From NCBI GenBank assembly GCA_016934415.1, contig JAFGSW010000021.1, positions 28,719 through 92,718 of the forward strand: 64,000 bases of DNA, in the 5' to 3' direction. Of this stretch, positions 20,005 to 28,244 are shown piece by piece; position 1 is the first letter of the stretch, and every line of letters starts with the position of its first letter. This stretch comes from Spirochaetales bacterium (GTDB taxonomy: Bacteria; Spirochaetota; Spirochaetia; SZUA-6; RPPD01). The translations under genes were made by a program, and so were the position numbers. The notes beneath the pieces are model-generated. The model had not been told where the DNA came from and did no database searches. It saw nothing but the letters and a program-made list of their open reading frames with translations.

Positions 20005-21024
20005 ATGAAAAAGACTTTTCCGGTCATCCTCGCTCTGGCGTTATCCGCGTGCGCCTGCGTGCCGCTCGCTCCGTCGAGCGGGTCCGCCGGCATCGATCTG
20101 GTCCCGCCCGTGCTCCTGCGGGCCTCCGCCGAGGGACCGAACCGCATTGTCCTTGAATTCGACGAACCGCCCGTGCCGGGCGACGGACCGGTCGAAATCG
20201 AACCCGACCTGGCGATCGCCGGCCGCGAAGCGAGGGACAAGACAATCCTGGTTTTTACCGAGAGCGCCCAGAAGATCGGCGCTGAATACACGCTGCGCCT
20301 GACGGTGTCGGACGCGTGCGGCAATTCGGCCTGGCTTGCGGTCAGGTTCTACGGATACAATCCGTCACCGCCCCGGCTCCTCATCAATGAATTCATCACC
20401 CGGGGGTCGTCCACCCATCCCGACCTGGTCGAGATCAAGGTGCTCGAAGGAGGGAACATGGGCGGAGTGGCTTTTTACTGCGGGACCCCCGCGCGTTGGG
20501 ACAAGCGGTTCGTGTTCCCGCCTTTCACCGTGTGCCGCGGAGATTTCGTTCTCCTCCACTGCAAGCCGCAGGGACTTCCGGAAGAAATCGACGAGACCGC
20601 TTCCCCGGACGCGTCAGGCGGCATGGACGCCTGCCCGACCGCCTACGATTTCTGGCTGCCGGAGGGAACGGGCCTTTCGGGCAACAACGGCGCTCTCAGC
20701 CTCTGCGATCGTCCGGAAGGAAAATATCTTGACGCCGTGCTCTACAGCACCAGAACCTCTGATGCGGACGCCGATTATCGGGGTTTCGGATCGTATGATG
20801 TCATGGAGCAGGCTGACGAGCTTGCCGCGGCCGGGGCTTGGATGGCTGCCGGTGAAAAAATCGCGCCCGAGGACGCCGTCAATCCCGACGCGTCGACCAC
20901 CACCCGCTCTCTCTGCCGTTCGAGCGCTTCGGCAGATACCGACGGAAAGGCGGACTTTCATATTGTGCCCACCCGGAAATCAAGCTTCGGCCGCGACAAT
21001 TGCGACGAGATATACACGCAATAA
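20005..21024 (+). CDS. Lipoprotein with Ig-like and lamin-tail-like domains
   Basis: 'MKKTFPVILALALSACACVPL' lipobox; 'PRLLINEFITRGSSTHPDLVEIKVLEGGNMGGV' lamin-tail-like; RBS 'gaaggag'. Confidence 0.75.
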   Translation: MKKTFPVILALALSACACVPLAPSSGSAGIDLVPPVLLRASAEGPNRIVLEFDEPPVPGDGPVEIEPDLAIAGREARDKTILVFTESAQKIGAEYTLRLTVSDACGNSAWLAVRFYGYNPSPPRLLINEFITRGSSTHPDLVEIKVLEGGNMGGVAFYCGTPARWDKRFVFPPFTVCRGDFVLLHCKPQGLPEEIDETASPDASGGMDACPTAYDFWLPEGTGLSGNNGALSLCDRPEGKYLDAVLYSTRTSDADADYRGFGSYDVMEQADELAAAGAWMAAGEKIAPEDAVNPDASTTTRSLCRSSASADTDGKADFHIVPTRKSSFGRDNCDEIYTQ

Positions 21025-21072
21025 AAAAAAAGACGGTGAGAGGTTGCCCTTTTGGGACAGCCTCTCACCGTC
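21023..21072 (-). terminator. Strong hairpin terminator for the minus-strand trxA
   Basis: 'gacggtgagaggttgccc tttt gggacagcctctcaccgtc' preceded on + strand by A9 (U tract on minus strand). Confidence 0.8.
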
Positions 21073-21081
21073 GCGTTTGCA

Positions 21082-21408
21082 TCAGGACACGTATTCCTTG
21101 AGGAATTCGTCGACGATGTGCCGCGGTACGGCGCCCACTTTCTTGGCCGCCGCCTCGCCTCCCTTGAACAAAATCATCGTGGGAATGCTCACAATGCCGA
21201 ACCGCTCGGCGAGTTCCGGCTCTTCGTCCACATTGACCTTGGCGACGGCGAGTTTGCCCGAGTAATCGACCGCGGCCTGTTCCAGAATGGGATCCATCAT
21301 CTTGCAGGGCATGCACCAGACCGCCCAAAAATCGACCAGCACCGGTATGTTCGATTCAAGCACTGCCTTTTGAAAGGTGGCCGTGGTGACTTTGATCTCT
21401 TGACTCAT
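21082..21408 (-). CDS. trxA: Thioredoxin (WCMPC active site)
   Basis: 'VLVDFWAVWCMPCKMMDPILEQ', 'VNVDEEPELAERFGIVSIPTMILFKGG'. Confidence 0.95.
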   Translation of the reverse strand: MSQEIKVTTATFQKAVLESNIPVLVDFWAVWCMPCKMMDPILEQAAVDYSGKLAVAKVNVDEEPELAERFGIVSIPTMILFKGGEAAAKKVGAVPRHIVDEFLKEYVS

Positions 21409-21424
21409 GAAGTTTCTCCTCTCT

Positions 21425-22189
21425 CTATTTCCTCTTCAGTTCCTTGAGCCGGAAATCGGAAATGACGCCGTGGATGTATTCGATGGTTCTTGCCAGCTGT
21501 TTTTTCTCCGCTTCCTTCAATACCGGCTCGTGTTTCTGTTTCGCGGACTCGATCATGTCTTCCAGCTCGTGAAGGAAAAACGACGATTCGAGAATGTAAT
21601 CTTTTTCCTCCTTCTCGAGCAGGACGTAATCGCGCGGGAAACGGGCAAGGTGTGCCAGGTAGCGCTCGAGGCGGACGGCCACTCCGCTCCGGGGTTTGCC
21701 GCCGAGGGTGTGAAGCTGACCCTCCAGGGCGATCATGCTCTTCGTGTTGACCGAAGAGGAGATGGTGCGGAGGACGGAGTAAAGACTCGGCCAATACTCC
21801 TGCTCGAGTTTGTTCAGGGCGCCGTACAGTTTCCGGACCTCTTCGCGGGCGTCGGAATGGATGCGGAGATCGGGGTATTTCGCGATTCGCCTCCGGTTTT
21901 CGTCCAAGACCTGGTCGACGAACGTCTTCCCCGCTGGTGCGGGCTTGGCCGGAGGTTTTTCCATGACCTTGGCTTCCTCGCGTTTTACCAGCTCCTCGAC
22001 GGCGCTGATTTCCGCCAGCAAAAAGGTGGAAATATCGACGCCGGCTTTCAGGGCGTCGACGTAACGTTTTTCAAAATTGCTTTTGTGACGCGCCGGTTTG
22101 AAGTACTTGAAGACGTATTCATCGTACTTTTTCCTGATCTTTTCAACAGTTTTCGAAATTTCCGTCGGCGTCAATTTTTTTACTGCCAT
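21425..22189 (-). CDS. Conserved-looking hypothetical protein
   Basis: Probable start MAVKKLTPTEISKTVEKIRKKYDEYVFKYF; charged helical protein. Confidence 0.65.
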   Translation of the reverse strand: MAVKKLTPTEISKTVEKIRKKYDEYVFKYFKPARHKSNFEKRYVDALKAGVDISTFLLAEISAVEELVKREEAKVMEKPPAKPAPAGKTFVDQVLDENRRRIAKYPDLRIHSDAREEVRKLYGALNKLEQEYWPSLYSVLRTISSSVNTKSMIALEGQLHTLGGKPRSGVAVRLERYLAHLARFPRDYVLLEKEEKDYILESSFFLHELEDMIESAKQKHEPVLKEAEKKQLARTIEYIHGVISDFRLKELKRK

Positions 22190-22280
22190 GTTTATATATA
22201 GGTAAAAAAACGCGGGGAAGTCAAGGCTGCAGGATGCATGTCCCCTTCTCGGCGGCCGCACTTATCTGCGATCAAAATTC

Positions 22281-23705
22281 TCAACTATGAACGGCGTTCT
22301 CAAGATTCCGAAAAAACTCCTTCACGAGCGAGGGATCCTTCTTTCCCGGGGCGGCCTCCAGCCGGGTCGAGGGGTCGACGAGCTCCGGACGGAAGCGCTC
22401 GACGATTTCCCCGATATTATCCGGGCCGATTCCGCCGGCCAGCCACAAGGGCCTGCCGGAAGCGACTTCGGCCACGAGTTCTGGGTCGATACGGCGGCCC
22501 GTACCCCCGCGCGCGTCGGACGCGTAGGCGTCGATAAGCACTCTGGGGCAGTGGAACCGATCGAGTTCGGCGACGTCCTCTCCATCCCTGATTCTTACCG
22601 CCTTATAGTACGGGAAAGCCCCGGAGTAACAATTCCCCGGCTCCTCGTCTCCGTGGAACTGGACGGCCTGGATGAAGCCGCCCGATAAGAGCTCGACGAC
22701 ATCCTTTTCCGGCCGCGCCTCCGGACCGGCCACCACCACCCCCGCTTTCAGGACGCCGACGTCGGCCAGGCTCCGGATGAAAGCGGCGTCGGTCCTTCGC
22801 GGCGACGGCGCGAGTATGAAGCCGATAATGTCCGCCCCGCATTCGGCGGCGAGAAGGGCGTCCTCGCGGTTGGTGATCCCGCATACCTTAACGAGCGGCC
22901 GCTTCCCGCCGCCCGGCCGGGAATAAAGCCTGCCCCAAAAATCCGGCGCCGCGAGCGAAAAGGCGGTGACAAGCTCTCGACCGAGTCCCGGATCGCGCAT
23001 GAGCGCCTCCCCCACCAGGATCCCGGAGAAGCCCGAGCTCAAGGCCAGGGCCGCGTCCTCGGCCGAAAAGATGCCCGATTCATAGACGAGCTTGGTCGGC
23101 CAATCGACGTTTGTTTTGACTCGCAGCGGAAGGACCGGATCGATGGCGAAAGTCTCAAGGTCGCGGGAATTGATGCCGGTGAACTCGGGCGCGCAGGCGC
23201 GCGCCTTGGCCGCGTCTTCGGCCGAGTGCACCTCCACCAGCGCCGCCATCCCCAGGTCGCGGGCCCTGGCGGCGAGGCGACACAACTCATCCGCGGCAAG
23301 AAGCGAGGCGATGAGAAGCACGGCGTCCGCACCGGCCCGGTGCGAGACTTCGACGTCCTCATCGTCGAGCAGGAAATCCTTCCTCAGAACGGCGAGGTCG
23401 GGAAAGGCCTGCTTGATCGCCAGCAGGTCGCCGAGCGAGCCCGCGAAGTGGTCTTCCTCGGTCAGGACCGAGACGCTCCGCACGCCCTGGGCGCGGTACG
23501 CGCCGGCCTGTGCGACCGGATCGGCCTGCGCCGCGAGGTCGCCCCGGGAAGGCGATCGGCGCTTCACCTCGGCGATGAGAAACGGCGGCCGGCCGAAGGG
23601 GACGAGCGGCTCCATCCGCCGGTCCGGCACCCGCGCGCCGAGCGCGTGTCCCTCGGCGGCGATCCGCTCCCGGCGCCGCGCCGCGATCCGGTCGCGGACG
23701 TTCAT
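22281..23705 (-). CDS. trpCF: Fused indole-3-glycerol-phosphate synthase / phosphoribosylanthranilate isomerase
   Basis: TrpC 'FLIAEVKRRSPSRGDL', 'VLRKDFLLDDEDV', 'GINSRDLETF', 'GILVGEALMR'; TrpF 'VKVCGITNREDALLAAECGADIIGFI', 'AVQFHGDE'. Confidence 0.93.
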   Translation of the reverse strand: MNVRDRIAARRRERIAAEGHALGARVPDRRMEPLVPFGRPPFLIAEVKRRSPSRGDLAAQADPVAQAGAYRAQGVRSVSVLTEEDHFAGSLGDLLAIKQAFPDLAVLRKDFLLDDEDVEVSHRAGADAVLLIASLLAADELCRLAARARDLGMAALVEVHSAEDAAKARACAPEFTGINSRDLETFAIDPVLPLRVKTNVDWPTKLVYESGIFSAEDAALALSSGFSGILVGEALMRDPGLGRELVTAFSLAAPDFWGRLYSRPGGGKRPLVKVCGITNREDALLAAECGADIIGFILAPSPRRTDAAFIRSLADVGVLKAGVVVAGPEARPEKDVVELLSGGFIQAVQFHGDEEPGNCYSGAFPYYKAVRIRDGEDVAELDRFHCPRVLIDAYASDARGGTGRRIDPELVAEVASGRPLWLAGGIGPDNIGEIVERFRPELVDPSTRLEAAPGKKDPSLVKEFFRNLENAVHS

Positions 23706-25321
23706 GAGGTTTTCGCCTCTTCACTCTTGAGATCGTGGCTCAAACGGCGCACGTCCTCGAGTTTCTTCTTTACGAGACCGCGATCGAGGGCTTCACGCGC
23801 GGCCTGGTAGCCTTCCCCGATCGAGGCCGCCTTGCCCGCCACGGCCAGGGCCGCGCCCGCGTTGAGGAGCGCGCAATCCCTCACCGCCGGCCGGCCCTTT
23901 CCCTCCATGATGTCGAGACCGATCCGGGCGTTCTCAGCCGGGCTTCCGCCCCTGAGCTCGTCGAGCGCATAGAGCGGCAGGCCGACGGACTCGGGGTTGA
24001 ACACGTAGTCGCGCGGTTTTCCGTCCTCCCGGATTTCGACGATGCGGCTCGGTCCGGTCACCGAGATCTCGTCGAGACCGTCCAGGCCGTGCACCGCCAT
24101 GACCCGTTTCACGCCGAGCAGTCGGGCCGCCTGCGCCTGTTTCTCGCAGAGGGACTCGTCGTACACGCCGATGAGTTGCGCCTCGGCCTCGGCCGGGTTG
24201 GCGAGCGGGCCGAGCAGGTTCATGATGGTCTTGATGCCCAACTCCCGGCGCACGGGACCGGCGTGTTTCATGGCGCCGTGGTAGAGCGGCGCGAAGAGGA
24301 AGGCGAAATTGGCCCGGCGCAGGAGCTCCGCGGCGCTTCCGGGGTTCAAGTCGATGCAGATCCCGAGCTCCTGGTAAAAATCCGCCGAGCCCGAGCTCGA
24401 GCTCGCGGCCCGGTTGCCGTGTTTGGCCACGCCCGCGCCGCAGGCGGAGACGATGAGCGCGGCGAGCGACGAGATGTTGAAGGTGTGAAGACCGTCGCCG
24501 CCCGTGCCGCACGTGTCGACGACCGGGAAATCAATTTCGATTTTCTGTTTCTTGCGCTTGAGCACCGAGGCGCACCCGGCGATCTCGGCCGCGGTGTATC
24601 CCTTGATGTTGAGGGCCACCAGGAATCCGGCGGTCTCGGCGATGTTCAAGTTCGCGTCGGTGAGCTCCTCCATGAATCCTTCGGCCTCCTCGAAGGAAAA
24701 ATCCTCCTGCCGGAGAGCCTTGGCGAGCATCGCCTTCACCGGATACGCCTCCCGCTTGTAGTAGATGAAATTCTTGAGGAGGGTTTTGCCGAGGGCCGAG
24801 GCGATCGATTCGGGATGGAACTGCACGCCCTCGAGGACGTACTGTTTGTGGCGGATGCCCATCACCTCGCCGTCGTCGGCGGTGGCGGTGACCTCGAACT
24901 CGGGCGGAATGGTGTCCTTCCGCACGGCCAGGGAATGGTAGCGGGTGAAGACGGCCCGGCGGGGCAGGCTCCGGAACAGGCCGCGGCCGTCGAGGGTCAT
25001 CTCCTCGGCCTTGCCGTGCACGATGCGCCGGGCGCTCTCCACGCGCGCGCCGAAGGCGGCGGCGATCGACTGGTGCCCGAGGCACACGCCGAGAACAGGG
25101 ACCTTGCCGGCCAGGGCGCGGATGAGCTCCACCGAGATGCCGCCGTCGTCGGGCGTGCCCGGTCCCGGGGAGATGACGACGCCCCGCGGGTTGAGCTGCT
25201 CGATCGTCTTCACGTCCACCGCGTCATTGCGGAAAACCTTCACCGGCTCGTCGGTGATCTCGCAGAAGTACTGATAGAGGTTGTAGGTGAACGAATCGTA
25301 ATTGTCGATGATGACGTACAT
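23702..25321 (-). CDS. trpGD: Fused anthranilate synthase glutamine amidotransferase / anthranilate phosphoribosyltransferase
   Basis: 'MYVIIDNYDSFTYNLYQYF', 'GVCLGHQSIAAAFG', 'VQFHPESI'; 'DTCGTGGDGLHTFNIS', 'KHGNRAASSSSGSADFYQELG'. Confidence 0.95.
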   Translation of the reverse strand: MYVIIDNYDSFTYNLYQYFCEITDEPVKVFRNDAVDVKTIEQLNPRGVVISPGPGTPDDGGISVELIRALAGKVPVLGVCLGHQSIAAAFGARVESARRIVHGKAEEMTLDGRGLFRSLPRRAVFTRYHSLAVRKDTIPPEFEVTATADDGEVMGIRHKQYVLEGVQFHPESIASALGKTLLKNFIYYKREAYPVKAMLAKALRQEDFSFEEAEGFMEELTDANLNIAETAGFLVALNIKGYTAAEIAGCASVLKRKKQKIEIDFPVVDTCGTGGDGLHTFNISSLAALIVSACGAGVAKHGNRAASSSSGSADFYQELGICIDLNPGSAAELLRRANFAFLFAPLYHGAMKHAGPVRRELGIKTIMNLLGPLANPAEAEAQLIGVYDESLCEKQAQAARLLGVKRVMAVHGLDGLDEISVTGPSRIVEIREDGKPRDYVFNPESVGLPLYALDELRGGSPAENARIGLDIMEGKGRPAVRDCALLNAGAALAVAGKAASIGEGYQAAREALDRGLVKKKLEDVRRLSHDLKSEEAKTS

Positions 25322-25390
25322 AATGTACTCCTTCGTCGGAAGTATCCGGTATCGCATCGAACCGCGGCCCGGCCGCGGATCAGGAAGGTT

Positions 25391-25514
25391 TTAAAACTAC
25401 GGATGGGCCGCGGATGGGAACGGATAAGGAGAAAACCGAGAAAAGAAAATATCAAAATGAAACTCCATCTTCTTCCCTTCTTTTTCCATCTGCGTCTTAT
25501 CCGTAGTTTTTTCA
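25391..25514. repeat. Two-armed inverted CGGAT-unit element inside the trp cluster (element C, CTACGGAT subtype)
   Basis: Left 'ttaaaactacggatgggccgcggatgggaacggataagg'; right 'tccatctgcgtcttatccgtagtttttt'. Confidence 0.8.
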
Positions 25515-25555
25515 GTCCCCCCCTGATCTGTGTGAATCGAGACATCACACCTGCC

Positions 25556-27043
25556 TCACTCTGCGGCCAGGCCGCAGGCCTTCATGAGGGCGCCGAGCTT
25601 GTTGGCGGTTTCCTCGAGCTCCTTGTGCGGCAGGGAATCGTAGACGATGCCGGCCCCGGCCTGCAGGACGAGCAATCCGTCCTTTTTCAGGGCGCAGCGA
25701 ATGGCGATGCAGGAATCGAGGCTTCCGCCCGGCTCAACGTAACCCACGATCCCGGCGTAGAATCCCCGCTTGGGCTTCTCGAGCGAGTCCAATACCTCGA
25801 TGGCCTTGATCTTGGGGGCGCCGGAAACGGTGCCGGCCGGGAACGAGGCGCGGAGGGCGTCGAGCCCCGTTTTGTCCGCTTTCAGCGTGCCGGTCACCTC
25901 GGAGACGATGTGCATCACGTGCGAGTATTTCTCAATCGCCATCATTTCCGTGGGCGCCACGCTTCCCGGCTCGCACATGCGTCCCAGATCGTTGCGCGCC
26001 AGGTCGACGAGCATGAGGTGCTCGGCGCGCTCCTTCTCGTCGGCCAGGAGCTCCTTCTCGAGGGCCGCCTCCTCGACCGGGTCCTTCCCGCGGCGACGCG
26101 TTCCGGCGAGCGGCCGGATGAGGGCCTGACGCCCCTCCACCTTGACGTGCACCTCGGGCGAGGCGCCGAAGAGCTGGAATGCGCCGCAATTCAGGTAGAA
26201 CATGTAGGGCGAGGGATTGAAGGAGCGAAGGTTCCGGTACCCCTGGAGGGCGTCCAGGTCGGTCTTGACGTAGAGTCGGCGCGAGAGCACGCCCTGCAGG
26301 AGATTGCCGCGGATGATCTCTTCACGAACCTTCTCCACGCCTCGCATGTACTCCTCTTCCTCGCCCTCTCTCTTCACGATCTCGGCGGAGACCGTCTTCC
26401 GCTCCCCGGCCATAAAGTTGAAGTCGAGGTCGTTCAGGCGGGACTCGATGTCGTCGAGCTCCTTCTCAAGGTCGACGGCCGTTTCTTTGTAATTGAGGCC
26501 GATGAGAACTATCGTGTCCGTATAGTGATCGAACAGCAGGAACACGTGCCCGAGGAGGAACATGGCGTCGGGCAGGCCGAACTCGTCGGTTTTGGGCTTG
26601 AGACGGATGGTGTCGAAGTGAGCCGCGAACTCATAGGTCAGAAATCCGATGCCGCCGGCCGGGAAAGGGTATTCCGGCTTGGCGCCCGCGTGCTGGTTGG
26701 CGAAGTACAGGAGCACGTCGAGGATGTCCCGGTATGCGCCCTTGAGCCGGAATCGTTTGCCCTTGGTCTCCATCGAAATTTCGTCGCCCGTCTGCACGAT
26801 GCGCGCCGCCTCCTTCACGAGGAGGAGGGACCAGCGCTCCTTGCCCCTGTGGAACGACGCCGACTCGAGCAGCGCTTCGCAGGAAAGCTTCTCCGCCAGC
26901 GAATACGGCGTGAACCGCTCGCCCGGCAGGGTGCGTACGATCAGGTTTTTCGTTCGAACCGCGCTTTGCATCATCATCAATCCTTTCACCGTCATTCTTT
27001 CGACCGCCGTCGCGCTCGCGACGCCCGAATCCACCGCCTTCAA
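25556..27043 (-). CDS. trpE: Anthranilate synthase component I (true start possibly at MMMQSAVRTKN or nearby)
   Basis: 'YMFYLNCGAFQLFGASPEVHVKV', 'PLAGTRRRGKDPVEEAALEKELLADEKERAEHLMLVDLARNDLGR', 'FPAGTVSGAPKIKAIEV', 'FYAGIVGYVEPGGSLDSCIAIR'. Confidence 0.95.
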   Translation of the reverse strand: MKAVDSGVASATAVERMTVKGLMMMQSAVRTKNLIVRTLPGERFTPYSLAEKLSCEALLESASFHRGKERWSLLLVKEAARIVQTGDEISMETKGKRFRLKGAYRDILDVLLYFANQHAGAKPEYPFPAGGIGFLTYEFAAHFDTIRLKPKTDEFGLPDAMFLLGHVFLLFDHYTDTIVLIGLNYKETAVDLEKELDDIESRLNDLDFNFMAGERKTVSAEIVKREGEEEEYMRGVEKVREEIIRGNLLQGVLSRRLYVKTDLDALQGYRNLRSFNPSPYMFYLNCGAFQLFGASPEVHVKVEGRQALIRPLAGTRRRGKDPVEEAALEKELLADEKERAEHLMLVDLARNDLGRMCEPGSVAPTEMMAIEKYSHVMHIVSEVTGTLKADKTGLDALRASFPAGTVSGAPKIKAIEVLDSLEKPKRGFYAGIVGYVEPGGSLDSCIAIRCALKKDGLLVLQAGAGIVYDSLPHKELEETANKLGALMKACGLAAE

Positions 27044-27275
27044 GGCTCTCTGCGGCTTTTACTCACTGTCGTGGAATGCCGGCCTGAACGCGGGAAGGCG
27101 TCCGCAACCGGCGGAAGGATCGAAACCTAAAATCGCTCCGCCGGTCAGGCGCAACAGCGCCACGACCGGGAGGGGAATACCACCGAATGTCCGAGAAACC
27201 AGTGTTTCTTCATATAGAAACACTGTAACAAATTACAATTCCCGTGTCAAGGGGTTTTTTGTGGATCAACTTCCT

Positions 27276-27537
27276 GAAGAGAACTACGGATAGGACGCGG
27301 ATAAGAGGAGAGGAAAAAAGGAGAAGATAAATAGAGTCGAAAAATACGGTGACAAGCAGAGAGAATTACAAGCCGTTTATTTTCCTGAAACTTTTTTTAA
27401 GTTAATTATTTCTAGATTCTCGAGTTTGCTAATAGCCTTTTCCACTTTCAACTTCGACTTCATTCACTCCAGCTTGTTCTCTCTTCAAGACTTTCCATTA
27501 TCCGCGCCCTATCCGCGTCATCCGTAGTTTTTCTTCT
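27276..27537. repeat. Two-armed inverted CGGAT-unit element upstream of trpE (element D, CTACGGAT subtype)
   Basis: Left 'gaagagaactacggataggacgcggataagagg'; right 'cattatccgcgccctatccgcgtcatccgtagtttttc'. Confidence 0.8.
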
Positions 27538-27552
27538 TTTTCGCGAAATTGT

Positions 27553-27582
27553 TTGACACCTCCGTCTTCGTTGCTGTATAAT
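27553..27582 (+). promoter_or_regulatory. Consensus sigma70 promoter TTGACA / 18 nt / TATAAT
   Basis: TTGACA 27553-27558, TATAAT 27577-27582; followed by 'gggaggg' RBS and ATG 27606. Confidence 0.75.
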
Positions 27583-27605
27583 GAAAGCGTATCCTGGGAG
27601 GGAAC

Positions 27606-28175
27606 ATGAATAAAATTTTTTCTTCGAGCGACGCGGACGCTCTCGAGCGCCTGCGCGATCAAAAGCAGCGTGACATCAGGAAACCCGAAGGCAAGCCCGC
27701 GGTGGGGAAGTCCGATTCGCGCCGTCGCGCGGCCGGGGCCGACCTGCTCGACGTGGCCGACGAGGTGTCGGTCGCGGGAAACCGACTGACGCTCCGGTAC
27801 GAGCGCACATTGCAGGGGCTCCTGGCGGTGCGGACGCTTCTCGAGGAGCCCGAGGGCGACCGCGAGGCCGGTCTGACGGCGATCATCGATCAGACGCGCT
27901 TTCAGGACGAGGCGGTGCTCTCCGACTACGCCAAGACGCTTCGCTTCGCCGTAAGCGACTCGGACCGGATCGCGATCGATTATCTGATCAGGATTTTTCA
28001 GGACAAACTGCAATCCTCGGCCAGAGACCAAATCATCCGGGAAAATCTCCAGGCCGCCTCGTCGCTGATGCCCGATGAATTGTTGAAAGGCGTCGTAAAC
28101 GCTCTGCGGAGCGAAGGGCTGCCCCAGGTGTCGATCGCGCGGCAACGGGCGATCGAGCTTCTCCGCGCACTTTAG
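27606..28175 (+). CDS. Hypothetical protein
   Basis: Consensus promoter and RBS; 189 aa ORF. Confidence 0.7.
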   Translation: MNKIFSSSDADALERLRDQKQRDIRKPEGKPAVGKSDSRRRAAGADLLDVADEVSVAGNRLTLRYERTLQGLLAVRTLLEEPEGDREAGLTAIIDQTRFQDEAVLSDYAKTLRFAVSDSDRIAIDYLIRIFQDKLQSSARDQIIRENLQAASSLMPDELLKGVVNALRSEGLPQVSIARQRAIELLRAL

Positions 28176-28244
28176 CGGGTTGTTGAGAACGTAGAGCTTT
28201 TTCAACGGCCTGTGTGAGAAGCTGACGGGCGACACTTCATCTCC

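Noticed and set aside
23735-27130. 1131-aa plus-strand ORF
   Set aside because: Antisense to trpGD and trpE, which have clear family motifs; high-GC codon-position artefact spanning two genes and an intergenic repeat.
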